From contig JAKJBR010000003.1 of NCBI GenBank assembly GCA_022706885.1, positions 1-64,000 of the forward strand: 64,000 nucleotides of DNA, written 5' to 3'. Under the pieces are notes generated by a model. The model did no database searches. It worked only from the letters and a program-made list of their open reading frames with translations, and was not told the origin of the DNA. The first letter of the stretch is position 1; each line of letters starts with the position of its first letter. The translations under genes were made by a program, and so were the position numbers. Below, in pieces: positions 23,635-32,520 of the stretch. Source of the DNA: DUPQ01 sp022706885. GTDB lineage: Bacteria > Bacillota > Clostridia > DUPQ01.

Positions 23635-24225
23635 TTAAAACAATACCCCCATTGTTTCACGAATTCTCTTTTCCAGTCTCATTATTTTTGCATATTCCAT
23701 AAGCCGGTTAAGGTCTTTTCCCTTTTGTTTCATGTATTCAGTTAAAGCATAGTTAAAAGCGGAAATATCCATGTAAGATCGTTTACGGACTACATCGCAA
23801 ATAGTGCGTTCCATATCGTATGCAGTAATATCATATCCTGCAGGCGAGGACATTTGACAGATACCAAGCGAATACCATTCCTTTTTTACATAAACAATTT
23901 TTACACCCTTTTCCGTTAATGTCGGATTGTTATACTTCGCAGGCACCGTTACAGTAAGCGGAATCGGTTCTTTTTCGGAAAGATTGTGCAAATACAGTGC
24001 AGTTTCATGGGAATATATGACTTTCGGAATCTGAGTTTGCAGTAAGAACATTTCGTCTACCGGCACATCCGGTGAAATATAAATGCCGTGAGCCGCTTTT
24101 TCAAGCTCTGTATCTTTTGCGTAATTATAGAAAGTTTCTTTGCAAATACCTGCAGCAACAATATCAGCCGTTTTCAAGATACCATCGTTATCCGCCAGGA
24201 TTTTGTCAATATAGTCATACTTCAT
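23635..24225 (-). CDS. AbiEi-family type IV antitoxin, orphan
   Basis: 196 residues. An N-terminal winged-helix domain (about 1-60, DNDGILKTADIVAAGICKET then AAHGIYI) is followed by the AbiEi C-terminal region (YSHETALYLHNLSE, LTVTVPAKY, AYDMERTICDVVRKR). AbiEi represses its operon and offsets the AbiEii nucleotidyltransferase toxin, which normally lies directly downstream. Here the downstream position is taken by the convergent RelE gene 35 bases away, so the cognate toxin is missing. It may be a remnant or an anti-addiction gene. Confidence 0.85.
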   Translation of the reverse strand: MKYDYIDKILADNDGILKTADIVAAGICKETFYNYAKDTELEKAAHGIYISPDVPVDEMFLLQTQIPKVIYSHETALYLHNLSEKEPIPLTVTVPAKYNNPTLTEKGVKIVYVKKEWYSLGICQMSSPAGYDITAYDMERTICDVVRKRSYMDISAFNYALTEYMKQKGKDLNRLMEYAKIMRLEKRIRETMGVLF

Positions 24226-24315
24226 TAAAAATCACCAACTTTCATACGGATATTGTATCCTAAAGACCGTATAAAAGTCAATGCATTATCGGATTTTCTT
24301 TCTTCTAAATAAGTG

Positions 24316-24342
24316 AACGGTATAACCGTTCGGATATACCGT
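24316..24342 (-). terminator. hairpin after tRNA-Ala
   Basis: Nested inverted repeats AACGGT/ACCGTT and ACGGTATA/TATACCGT, 17 bases beyond the tRNA 3' end. The following bases CACTTATTT make only a weak T-run, so it may be a terminator or a processing structure. Confidence 0.4.
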
Positions 24343-24358
24343 CCATTGTAAATCCATA

Positions 24359-24434
24359 TGGTGGAGATAAACGGGATCGAACCGTTGGCCTCTTGAATGC
24401 CATTCAAGCGCTCTCCCAGCTGAGCTATACCCCC
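24359..24434 (-). tRNA. tRNA-Ala(GGC)
   Basis: Cloverleaf with acceptor GGGGGTA/TATCTCC (two G-T pairs), D-arm GCTCAGCTGGGAGAGC, anticodon loop ATGGCAT between CTTGA and TCAAG (anticodon GGC), T-arm GGTTCGATCCC, discriminator A and encoded CCA. The length is 76 nt. It marks the edge of the accessory island. Confidence 0.96.
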
Positions 24435-24444
24435 GACTTTCAAT

Positions 24445-24474
24445 AATATACTATCAGTTGTGCGGTAATGTCAA
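24445..24474 (-). promoter_or_regulatory. promoter of tRNA-Ala
   Basis: A perfect TTGACA, an 18-bp spacer and TATATT on the minus strand, between the tsaD stop and the tRNA. Confidence 0.8.
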
Positions 24475-24481
24475 CCGTTAT

Positions 24482-25459
24482 TTACATATCCGGTGATGCA
24501 TCGGCATTGATATCAAAGTCTTCTTTGTTGATATAGTAGGCTGCCGACGCAATCATTGCCGCATTATCGGTGCAAAGATGAATATCGGGATAGAAGACTT
24601 CCGTATTCTCTTTAGCGGCCCTTTTATTCAATGCTTCCCTTAATCCTTTGTTTGCCGCCACTCCCCCGGCCACCACTATTCTCTTGCTTTTAGTTTCAAA
24701 TACATTATCCACCAATACATCGGTAACCGCCTTTTGAAAAGATGCGGCAACATCTTCCTTGGAATAGTCCTCGTTTTTCTGCTCTTTTGAATGTATGTAG
24801 TTTATAACAGCGGTCTTGAGACCGGAAAAACTGAAGTCAAAGACATTATCTTTGAACTTGGTTCTGGGAAAAGAAATTGCTTCGGGATTACCTTCTTTAG
24901 CCAGTTTGTCTATTTTCGGACCTCCGGGATAAACCAGCCCCATTACCCTTCCGACCTTATCGTAAACCTCTCCTACCGCATCATCCCGTGTTCCGCCTAA
25001 AATCTTAATATCATCATACCCTTGTATATCCAATATATTGGTATGTCCGCCCGATATCAGTAAGCATACAAAAGGAGGCTTAAGGTCAATATGTGTCAGA
25101 TAATTTGCTGCTATATGACCTTTGAGATGATTAACCGGTATTAAAGGAATATTTAAAGATGCGGCAAGTGCTTTGGCAGCAGTTACACCCACCAACAGAG
25201 CTCCTATAAGCCCCGGTCCGTATGTAACAGCTATTGCATCTATATCTTCCCTCTTTATATCCGCTTCTTTGATTGCTCTATCAATGACAGGCAGTATGTA
25301 TTCCACATGCTTTCTTGATGCTATTTCCGGTACCACTCCGCCGTATTCTTCAAATATCTTTGCAGAGGAAGAAATAATATTCGACAGTATAATTCTTCCG
25401 TCTTTTACTACGGAAGCGGCGGTTTCGTCACAGCTTGTTTCTATTCCTAAAATAATCAT
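24482..25459 (-). CDS. tsaD: tRNA N6-adenosine threonylcarbamoyltransferase
   Basis: 325 residues, close to the family's usual 335-345. It starts LGIETSCDETAASVV; the metal-binding HxxxH is HLKGHIAA (about residue 111), and VTYGPGLIGALLVG and ISGGHTNIL are typical ASKHA-fold elements. With TsaB, TsaE and TsaC it makes the t6A37 modification in tRNAs reading ANN codons. It is the last gene of the tig-clpP-clpX-uppP-tsaD run and overlaps uppP by ATGA. Confidence 0.97.
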   Translation of the reverse strand: MIILGIETSCDETAASVVKDGRIILSNIISSSAKIFEEYGGVVPEIASRKHVEYILPVIDRAIKEADIKREDIDAIAVTYGPGLIGALLVGVTAAKALAASLNIPLIPVNHLKGHIAANYLTHIDLKPPFVCLLISGGHTNILDIQGYDDIKILGGTRDDAVGEVYDKVGRVMGLVYPGGPKIDKLAKEGNPEAISFPRTKFKDNVFDFSFSGLKTAVINYIHSKEQKNEDYSKEDVAASFQKAVTDVLVDNVFETKSKRIVVAGGVAANKGLREALNKRAAKENTEVFYPDIHLCTDNAAMIASAAYYINKEDFDINADASPDM

Positions 25460-26241
25460 AACACTATATGAAATATGAACTGGTCCAATATGCAGAAAAG
25501 GCCCAATGCGGCAACATAGTATGCAAAGTAGAGTATCTTACCTTTTAAGACCGTTTTAACAAAAAGCTTAATGGCGAAGAATCCCGATACTCCTGCAAAT
25601 ATCATGCCTACAATAATCGGCAACACTTCGATATTTCCCAATCCGACCTTAACAGCACCATATAGTTCCAGAATAAATCCGCCCAGTATTACAGGTATTG
25701 AAAGCAGAAAAGAAAACTTAACCGCATCTTCTTTTTTCAGTTTCCTGAATAATCCGCCCGTAAGAGTGGAGCCCGATCTGGAGATTCCCGGTACAATCGC
25801 CACCATCTGTATAACCCCGATAATCAGAGCATCATACCATTTCATATTTTCTTTCTCTACCGTTCCGGGTTTTAATACGGAGGACACTATCAGTAAAACC
25901 GCGGTTATTAGAAACCCTATACCCAGAGTAGCTCCGCTGTCATTTAATCCTTCAAAAAAGTCGTTAAACAGAACACCCGCCAAAGCCGCAGGAATTGTAG
26001 CTATTATCAGCCATAATGTGAGTTTCTGAACAGGTTTCTTAACCAACTCAATAATATCTTTCCAAAACACGACACAGACCGCTACCAATGTTGCAAAATG
26101 CACGGCTATATTAAATGTAAGAGTGGGTGTTTCTATACCCAGTATCTTTTCAAACAGCACTAAATGACCGGAACTGGATACCGGAAGAAATTCCGTTAAA
26201 CCCTGAATTATTCCTAATAGAATTGCTTGCCAGATAGTCAT
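25456..26241 (-). CDS. uppP: undecaprenyl-diphosphatase
   Basis: 261 residues with about eight hydrophobic helices. The BacA/UppP motifs are present: GLTEFLPVSSSGHLVL (about 15-30) and PGISRSGSTLTGGL (about 150-165), which form the active site on the outer face. It dephosphorylates undecaprenyl pyrophosphate to recycle the lipid carrier for peptidoglycan and confers tolerance to bacitracin. It overlaps clpX and tsaD by four bases each, so its translation is coupled to protein-quality and tRNA-modification genes. Confidence 0.96.
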   Translation of the reverse strand: MTIWQAILLGIIQGLTEFLPVSSSGHLVLFEKILGIETPTLTFNIAVHFATLVAVCVVFWKDIIELVKKPVQKLTLWLIIATIPAALAGVLFNDFFEGLNDSGATLGIGFLITAVLLIVSSVLKPGTVEKENMKWYDALIIGVIQMVAIVPGISRSGSTLTGGLFRKLKKEDAVKFSFLLSIPVILGGFILELYGAVKVGLGNIEVLPIIVGMIFAGVSGFFAIKLFVKTVLKGKILYFAYYVAALGLFCILDQFIFHIVL

Positions 26242-27509
26242 GACACATTTTCTTCCAAAAGATTACCTTTATACACTAATTTGGGAGGTGTATTGTTCAA
26301 TATGGTACTTTCCTCCACTATACACTTTGCAATGGACGGGTCGGACGGGACCGAATACATTACTTCCATAAGTGCCGATTCTATAATGGAGCGTAATCCG
26401 CGCGCTCCGCTCTTTCGCTCCAAAGTCTTCTTAGCTATGGCACGTAATGCCTTTTCTTCAAATACCAGCTCGCAACCGTCCATTTCCAATATCTTTTTAT
26501 ATTGTTTTACCAAGGCATTTTTAGGTTCCTTCAGTATAGAAACAAGAATATCTTCGGTAAGCTGTTCCAGCGTAACGATAACCGGCAATCTGCCTACGAA
26601 CTCGGGAATAAGTCCGTATTTCAACAAGTCCTGCGTTTCAATGTGTTTCAAAATCCTGTCTTTTTCCACACTGTTTGTTTTATGAATTTCCGCTCCGAAA
26701 CCTATTGCTCTTTTACCCAATCTGTTCAATATTATCTCATCTATACCCTGGAATGCTCCACCACATATGAACAGTATATTGGTAGTATCTATCTGTATAT
26801 ATTCCTGTGTCGGATGCTTTCTTCCTCCCTGAGGAGGTACATTGGCTACAGTCCCTTCCAGTATCTTCAATAATGCCTGCTGTACTCCCTCGCCCGAAAC
26901 ATCTCTGGTTATTGAAGGGTTATCGCCTCTTCTGGCTATTTTGTCCACTTCATCTATGTAAACAATTCCCCTTTGGGCTCTTTGCAGGTTATAGTCCGCG
27001 GCCTGTATAAGCCTTAACAATATATTCTCCACATCATCTCCCACATAACCGGCTTCGGTAAGCGTTGTAGCATCGGAGATGGCTATGGGGACATTGAGTA
27101 TCTTGGCAAGAGTCTGTGCCATGTAGGTTTTGCCCGTACCCGTAGGACCCAACATAAGTATGTTGCTTTTTTGGATTTCCACATCATCAGGCTCATGAGC
27201 AACATTGTAACTTATCCTTTTATAGTGATTGTATACCGCTACGGATATGGCCTTTTTTGCATCATCCTGACCTATCAGATAGGTATCCAGCTGTCTTTTA
27301 ATCTCTTCGGGATGAGGAACTTGATCTATAACCGTTTCCGTTACCTCTTCCTCTTCATCATCATATCCCAGTTCAGTATCAAGAAGATCGGAACATAAAT
27401 CCACACACTCATTGCATATATAGACGCCGGGACCGGAGATAAGTCTCTGAACCCTGTCTTCGGATTTACCGCAAAAAGAGCATCTGATCTTCTTTATTTC
27501 GTCTGACAT
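26238..27509 (-). CDS. clpX: ATP-dependent Clp protease ATP-binding subunit ClpX
   Basis: 423 residues. The N-terminal zinc-binding domain has CSFCGKS and CNECVDLC (about 9-37). Walker A is GPTGTGKT (about 121-128), Walker B is VYIDEVDKIA, and RYGLIPEFVGRLPV-type sequence (KYGLIPEFVGRLPV) holds sensor/arginine elements. The IGF-type loop that docks ClpP is seen as KRAIGFGAE. It unfolds tagged proteins for ClpP. It follows clpP after 13 bases. Confidence 0.98.
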   Translation of the reverse strand: MSDEIKKIRCSFCGKSEDRVQRLISGPGVYICNECVDLCSDLLDTELGYDDEEEEVTETVIDQVPHPEEIKRQLDTYLIGQDDAKKAISVAVYNHYKRISYNVAHEPDDVEIQKSNILMLGPTGTGKTYMAQTLAKILNVPIAISDATTLTEAGYVGDDVENILLRLIQAADYNLQRAQRGIVYIDEVDKIARRGDNPSITRDVSGEGVQQALLKILEGTVANVPPQGGRKHPTQEYIQIDTTNILFICGGAFQGIDEIILNRLGKRAIGFGAEIHKTNSVEKDRILKHIETQDLLKYGLIPEFVGRLPVIVTLEQLTEDILVSILKEPKNALVKQYKKILEMDGCELVFEEKALRAIAKKTLERKSGARGLRSIIESALMEVMYSVPSDPSIAKCIVEESTILNNTPPKLVYKGNLLEENVS

Positions 27510-27522
27510 TCAATTCTCCTTT

Positions 27523-28107
27523 TTATCTCTTATTCAGGACTTCATCAATTATGCCGTACTGTTTTGCATCGGCTGAAGACATGAAGTAATCTCTTTCAAC
27601 ATCTTTTGCTATCTGCTCTAAGGGTTGCCCGGTTTTTTCCGCCAATATCCTGTTGAGATTATCCTTTACTTTCAACAGCCAATCGGTATGAAGGCGTATA
27701 TCGGTTGCCTGACCTTGTATTCCTCCGGACGGCTGATGTATCATTATCTGGCTGTTGGGCAGGGCATATCGCTTGCCTTTGGTACCTGCCGCAAGCAGAA
27801 ACGCTCCCATGGAAGCGGCCAATCCGACACACATTGTGGAAACATCGCATTTAACAAGCTGCATGGTGTCATAAATTGCCAATCCCGATGTAACCGATCC
27901 GCCCGGGCTGTTAATGTACAACTTTATGTCTTTTTCCGGATCTTCATGTTCCAGAAACAGCATCTGAGCGATTATAAGGCTTGCTGCAATATCATTGACC
28001 TCACTTCCCAAGAATACTATCCTGTCCTTCAGCAGTCTGGAAAAAATGTCATATGACCTCTCTCCTCTGCTGGTCTGTTCAATTACATATGGTATGGTAT
28101 TCATCAT
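27523..28107 (-). CDS. clpP: ATP-dependent Clp protease proteolytic subunit ClpP
   Basis: 194 residues. Catalytic Ser is in GLAASMGAFLL (about residue 98), His in MIHQPSGG (about 123) and Asp in VERDYFMSSADA (about 172). A tetradecameric serine protease working with ClpX and other Clp ATPases. It lies between tig and clpX, the common Firmicutes order, 20 bases after tig. Confidence 0.98.
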   Translation of the reverse strand: MMNTIPYVIEQTSRGERSYDIFSRLLKDRIVFLGSEVNDIAASLIIAQMLFLEHEDPEKDIKLYINSPGGSVTSGLAIYDTMQLVKCDVSTMCVGLAASMGAFLLAAGTKGKRYALPNSQIMIHQPSGGIQGQATDIRLHTDWLLKVKDNLNRILAEKTGQPLEQIAKDVERDYFMSSADAKQYGIIDEVLNKR

Positions 28108-28127
28108 TTATCCTTCCTTGTCGGTTA

Positions 28128-29495
28128 TTACTTCTCCGACTTATCTTCCGCGGTTTTCCTGGAAGCCGCTTTCTTTTTGGGTTCCCCGTCCTGTTTCTCC
28201 TCTTTAACTTCCTTAACCTTCTTTGCTGAGGAATATATTAAATCCACCACTTTATCGTTAGCAATTTTATCGGTATAGTATGCCTTGTAGTCACCTATGG
28301 CTTGCTTTATCCGATCAGGTTCCATCTTGTATGTTTCCGCTTCTTTGTTAAGCAGTTCCTTAATCTCTTCGTCGGTAACCTGAATGTTTTCAACATTCTT
28401 AATCGCTTCCACTACCAGATCGCGAACTACCATCATTCCTGCCTGTTCCTTATATTGACTGCGGATATCTTCCATCTTCATTCCGGTATATTCCAGATAT
28501 TGCTCCAAGGTATATCCGCTGTATTGCATTTCCATCCTCATATTGTCGATAATATTGTCGGTCGCTCTTTCTATCATGGCATCAGGTATATCAACCTTAG
28601 CATTTTTGCATGCGGTTGCAAGTGCTGCGGAACGCATGGAATCTTCCGCTCTTTTCTGTCTTTCTTCCAGCATTTTCTTTTTTGTTTCTTCCTTATACTG
28701 CTCAACCGTATCGTATTCGCTTATGTCTTTTATAAACTCATCATCGATAACCGGCAATTCCTTGACTTTTATCTCATGAAGTACTACCTTGAAAACAGCT
28801 TGCTTGCCTTTTAATTCCTCCGCATGATATTCATCGGGAAACTTGACATTGACATCAAACTCGTCATTAATGTTGTGCCCGATAATCTGCTCTTCAAATC
28901 CCGGTATAAATGTTTTTGAACCTATTACCAGCTGTTGTTTTTCCGCCGTTCCGCCTTCAAAAGCAACACCGTCCGCAAATCCTTCGTAATCAATTATTAC
29001 GGTATCTCCATCTTTTACGGGACGATCTTCAACAGATACCATACGGGAGTTTTTATCTGCTTCTCTGTTGAGGGCATCTTCCACATCTTTATCGCTTACT
29101 TCCACTTCCGCCTTCTTTATCTCAACACCTTTGTATTTACCCAATTCCACATCGGGTTTGACATCCACGGTAATAGAGAAGGTAATTCCGTTTTCTTCAT
29201 CCATATCTTTTAAATCCACATGAGGATAATCCACTACATCCAATTTGAGGTCATCTATTGCTTTGGGATATTCCGCATTCAAAGCCATATCCACCGCTGT
29301 ATCATAAAAAACCCCTTTCCCGTAAATTCTTTCAATCAGATACTGAGGAGCTTTCCCTTTTCTGAAGCCCTGTATCGTATACTTATTCTTGTCTTTGTAA
29401 TATGCCTTTGTAATATATCCGTTAAATTCCTCTTTTGTAAGAGCAATCTCCATTTCCACTTTATAGCCTTCTTTTTTTACTATTTTGCTTTCCAT
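28128..29495 (-). CDS. tig: trigger factor
   Basis: 455 residues. The N-terminal ribosome-binding domain contains the signature region FRKGKAP (GFRKGKAPQYLIE, about 43-55). An FKBP-type PPIase domain follows (about 150-245, DTVIIDYEGFADGVAFEGG), then the helical chaperone domain, ending in a Lys/Glu-rich tail of about 30 residues. It catches nascent chains at the ribosome exit. First gene of the tig-clpPX operon; AGGTATGTA with GGAGG lies before the ATG. Confidence 0.97.
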   Translation of the reverse strand: MESKIVKKEGYKVEMEIALTKEEFNGYITKAYYKDKNKYTIQGFRKGKAPQYLIERIYGKGVFYDTAVDMALNAEYPKAIDDLKLDVVDYPHVDLKDMDEENGITFSITVDVKPDVELGKYKGVEIKKAEVEVSDKDVEDALNREADKNSRMVSVEDRPVKDGDTVIIDYEGFADGVAFEGGTAEKQQLVIGSKTFIPGFEEQIIGHNINDEFDVNVKFPDEYHAEELKGKQAVFKVVLHEIKVKELPVIDDEFIKDISEYDTVEQYKEETKKKMLEERQKRAEDSMRSAALATACKNAKVDIPDAMIERATDNIIDNMRMEMQYSGYTLEQYLEYTGMKMEDIRSQYKEQAGMMVVRDLVVEAIKNVENIQVTDEEIKELLNKEAETYKMEPDRIKQAIGDYKAYYTDKIANDKVVDLIYSSAKKVKEVKEEKQDGEPKKKAASRKTAEDKSEK

Positions 29496-29527
29496 TACAT
29501 ACCTCCGCCTTCTTTGCGTCGCAGTTT

Positions 29528-29556
29528 ATATTAACATATGGTACACCTTAAATCAA
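29528..29556 (-). promoter_or_regulatory. promoter of the tig-clpPX operon
   Basis: TTGATT, a 17-bp spacer and TAATAT on the minus strand, about 32 bases before the tig ATG. Confidence 0.5.
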
Positions 29557-29673
29557 TAAAATTAAATAAATACCCTGAATTATTACATATTATGTCTATA
29601 CATTCCGGCATAAACAGACTGTCCCGTTTCATATGTTTCATTTAGTATGAAAAAACTTTTGTTATAGACAAAC

Positions 29674-29704
29674 ACAACACTGCACTTTTTTGGTGCAGTG
29701 TTGT
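29674..29704 (-). terminator. terminator hairpin of the GH78 gene
   Basis: A 12-bp perfect stem ACAACACTGCAC/GTGCAGTGTTGT with a seven-base loop, 22 bases after the rhamnosidase stop. The T-run is interrupted, so efficiency is uncertain. Confidence 0.6.
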
Positions 29705-29726
29705 TATTCTGTTTGCAATGTGTTTG

Positions 29727-32333
29727 TTAAACCGTCTTTCTTATCTCCAGCTTGTATTTTCCCGACTCCATCTCCATATACCCTTTTCCTAAAAGATTGT
29801 TGTCTTCATAAATCTCCATCCCTGCTCCCAGTTTAAGAACAGCACAGGTATTGGTCGGAATCTCAATATCCATGGTTATAGTATTACCCGCTTTGACATA
29901 GGAAGAACGTATGGTTCCGTACATGCTTTCAAAAACCGCATCTACATTTACCAGCGGAGTATTAAATGCCGGAGCAATGGTAAACCTCTTAAAACCCGGA
30001 TAGTCGGGATCGGGTCTTATGCCCGCAAAGTACTTGAAGAATGTAGCGGATATATCACCGAACATGTGATGGTTTCTGGAACCTTCTCCGTTCCAGGTCT
30101 CATACAAAGTGGTTGCACCCAACGATTTTATTTCATGAACGAAACTCGGGAATGTTTCTTTTGTAATCATGGAATAGATTAAATCGGCACGACCTCTTAT
30201 TCCCAAGATATTGTTCACATATTTATTACCCAATATTCCGTAATCCAGATGTCCGTCAGCTTCATCAATGGTTCTGAGCAGATGCTTGTATACCAGTTCG
30301 TATTCTTTATCGTCCTCATAAAGATTATGATAAAGCATTGCGGCATAACAGGTCTGTCCGTCTCCTTTAAGCCTGCCTGTTTGAGTGTCATAGAAAGTTT
30401 TTCTGAAACCGGCTTTAATTCTCTTTGCAGTTTTATTGAATTCCTTTGCATCGTCACGATGTCCTAACATTTTTGCAAATTTCTCCAGCACATTGGCCAT
30501 GGTATACATACATGCCGTATCGGTTAAATCGATAGGTGCTTTAAACGACGACATATTGACCGAAATAGCCGGTCCTTCGAAAGGTGCACACCAGTCGCCC
30601 ACCCCGTAGTCATTGACACATACATCGTTCTGCATCATGGAAAGCATGTATTTCATGTTTCTCTTCATGTACTGATAGTATTTGCGTATGACATATTTAT
30701 CCGCATAATATGTATGCATGCTGTCGGGAAGCCATGTCAGTACGGAAGAGTAGTCCGGTCCGTTCCCCCAGTTATATCCCCATCCTCCGGTCGGTACCAT
30801 ACAGGGTATATTTCCTTTTGCCTTCATTGAATCTTTAATATCGTTAAGCCACTTCATCCACAAGGGACCGGACATATAGTTGAAGAGAATCTGCTCGGTG
30901 GACACATTGGTATCTCCTGTCCATGCGTTCTTCTCTCTGTGAGGCGAATCGGTCAATAAACCGTACATGTTGGAATAGGTGGCCATTCTGGTATTCTTAT
31001 GAATTTGATTTATATTGTCGTCGGAACAGGAGAACTGCCCTATTTCCTTTACTGCGGTATGCAGGAATATGGCGGTTGCACTTGACAAATCCGGCTGGTC
31101 GGTAAATCCTTCAATTTGTGCATACCTGAAGCCGTGGTATACAAATCTGGGTTGCCAGATTTCCTCTCCGTCACCCTTCTTGATATACTTATCAGTCTGG
31201 AATTCACCCGTCTTTGTGAAACCGCTGTTATAGGCGGTATCCAATGTACCGTCATCTTTGAGTTTTTCATTCATCTTTATAACAAACTCGGCTCCTTTGG
31301 GACCTTTTACTTTTATTCTGACAAATCCCGCCATGTTCTGTCCGAAATCAAACAAATATGTGTTTTTGGCTACATTCTTAACACTGATTGCCGGATATTC
31401 TCTGTCAAGTTTTACCGAAGGCATTTCATTTGCTTTGAGTAATCCTCCCGGATCGCGTGATATACTTACATTTACCCAGTCATCAACTAATGCATCCGGC
31501 TGGCACCATGATGGTATTTCCAGCCTCGCATCATAAAACTCTCCGTTTCTTAAACTGTTGAAAGTAATGGGACTCATATGACTTTCCCATGTAATATCCG
31601 AAGGAATACATATCTGCTTATTATTCTTGGTGGTGATATACAATTCGCATATCATCTTGGGACTGCCTCTCCAGGAAGCGGCATGGGTATTCCACTGATC
31701 AATTGTAGGATAATTGAAGAATCCGTTTCCTAAAATAACGCCCAGCATATTGGAACCCTTACGCAAGTATTCCGTTACATTGAAAGTGTAGTACAGAAGA
31801 GTTCTGTCATATGCGGTGAAAGGCGGATCCATTACATGGTCATTTATCTTTTTACCGTTGATATAGGGCTCAAAGAATCCCGCCCCGGTTATGTACAGCA
31901 TTGCCTTGGAAACATCATCGGGGATATCGAATCTTTTTCTTAAGTAAGGAGAAGAAGCTGCAAGTTCTCTGGGTACTCTGTACCCTGCCTGTATATATTT
32001 GCCGACCCATTCTTCTTCCAGTTTGCCGGTATCAAAAAAAGCATCTTCACTTTGTGCTCTTTCACCTTTTTTGTCGGTTACACTGACATTCCAGCGATAT
32101 GTGGTCCTCGGCAGCAGTTTCTTGCCCTTATACTCGATAAGTACGGATTCATCGCTTCGGACATTTTTGGAATCCCATACCACCTTGCCGCCCGTCATGA
32201 CCTTTATTCTGTATGAACGTTGTTTGTTACCTCTTCCGTCCTGTGCAAGCTTCCATGAGAATCTCGGAATCTCATCAATTCCCAACGGGTTGGTAAGATA
32301 GTTTACTGTTAAATCCTTTATGGTAATAGACAT
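29727..32333 (-). CDS. alpha-L-rhamnosidase, family GH78
   Basis: 868 residues, no signal peptide. Beta domains at the N-terminus (NPLGIDEIPRFSWKL, GRGNKQRSYRI, VWDSKNVRSDES) are typical Bac_rhamnosid_N modules. The (alpha/alpha)6 catalytic domain (about 425-770) carries TDSPHREKNAWTGD with the acidic residues of the active site, and LYETWNGEGSRNHHMFG. It releases rhamnose from plant glycosides or pectic side chains, here presumably after import. It stands alone with its own strong promoter and terminator. Confidence 0.93.
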   Translation of the reverse strand: MSITIKDLTVNYLTNPLGIDEIPRFSWKLAQDGRGNKQRSYRIKVMTGGKVVWDSKNVRSDESVLIEYKGKKLLPRTTYRWNVSVTDKKGERAQSEDAFFDTGKLEEEWVGKYIQAGYRVPRELAASSPYLRKRFDIPDDVSKAMLYITGAGFFEPYINGKKINDHVMDPPFTAYDRTLLYYTFNVTEYLRKGSNMLGVILGNGFFNYPTIDQWNTHAASWRGSPKMICELYITTKNNKQICIPSDITWESHMSPITFNSLRNGEFYDARLEIPSWCQPDALVDDWVNVSISRDPGGLLKANEMPSVKLDREYPAISVKNVAKNTYLFDFGQNMAGFVRIKVKGPKGAEFVIKMNEKLKDDGTLDTAYNSGFTKTGEFQTDKYIKKGDGEEIWQPRFVYHGFRYAQIEGFTDQPDLSSATAIFLHTAVKEIGQFSCSDDNINQIHKNTRMATYSNMYGLLTDSPHREKNAWTGDTNVSTEQILFNYMSGPLWMKWLNDIKDSMKAKGNIPCMVPTGGWGYNWGNGPDYSSVLTWLPDSMHTYYADKYVIRKYYQYMKRNMKYMLSMMQNDVCVNDYGVGDWCAPFEGPAISVNMSSFKAPIDLTDTACMYTMANVLEKFAKMLGHRDDAKEFNKTAKRIKAGFRKTFYDTQTGRLKGDGQTCYAAMLYHNLYEDDKEYELVYKHLLRTIDEADGHLDYGILGNKYVNNILGIRGRADLIYSMITKETFPSFVHEIKSLGATTLYETWNGEGSRNHHMFGDISATFFKYFAGIRPDPDYPGFKRFTIAPAFNTPLVNVDAVFESMYGTIRSSYVKAGNTITMDIEIPTNTCAVLKLGAGMEIYEDNNLLGKGYMEMESGKYKLEIRKTV

Positions 32334-32368
32334 TTGCTCATCTCCTTACTGAATTATTTTGCCTTTTA

Positions 32369-32397
32369 ATTATATCTTTTTTATAACTGCATGACAA
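32369..32397 (-). promoter_or_regulatory. promoter of the GH78 gene
   Basis: TTGTCA, a 17-bp spacer and a perfect TATAAT on the minus strand, about 35 bases before the ATG, with AAGGAGATGAG as binding site. Confidence 0.8.
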
Positions 32398-32463
32398 GGT
32401 AGCAAAAGTCCCGGTAAACTCAAAAGAAAATAAAAAAGAACACATTTTGATTCAAAATTGCTT

Positions 32464-32498
32464 TAAAAAAACGGAAGCAAGTGTAAACCTGCTTCCGC
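32464..32498 (-). terminator. terminator of the str operon after tuf
   Basis: An 8-bp perfect stem CGGAAGCA/TGCTTCCG with seven T following on the minus strand, about 22 bases after the tuf stop. Confidence 0.88.
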
Positions 32499-32520
32499 TG
32501 AGATAACTATTAAAATAGTC

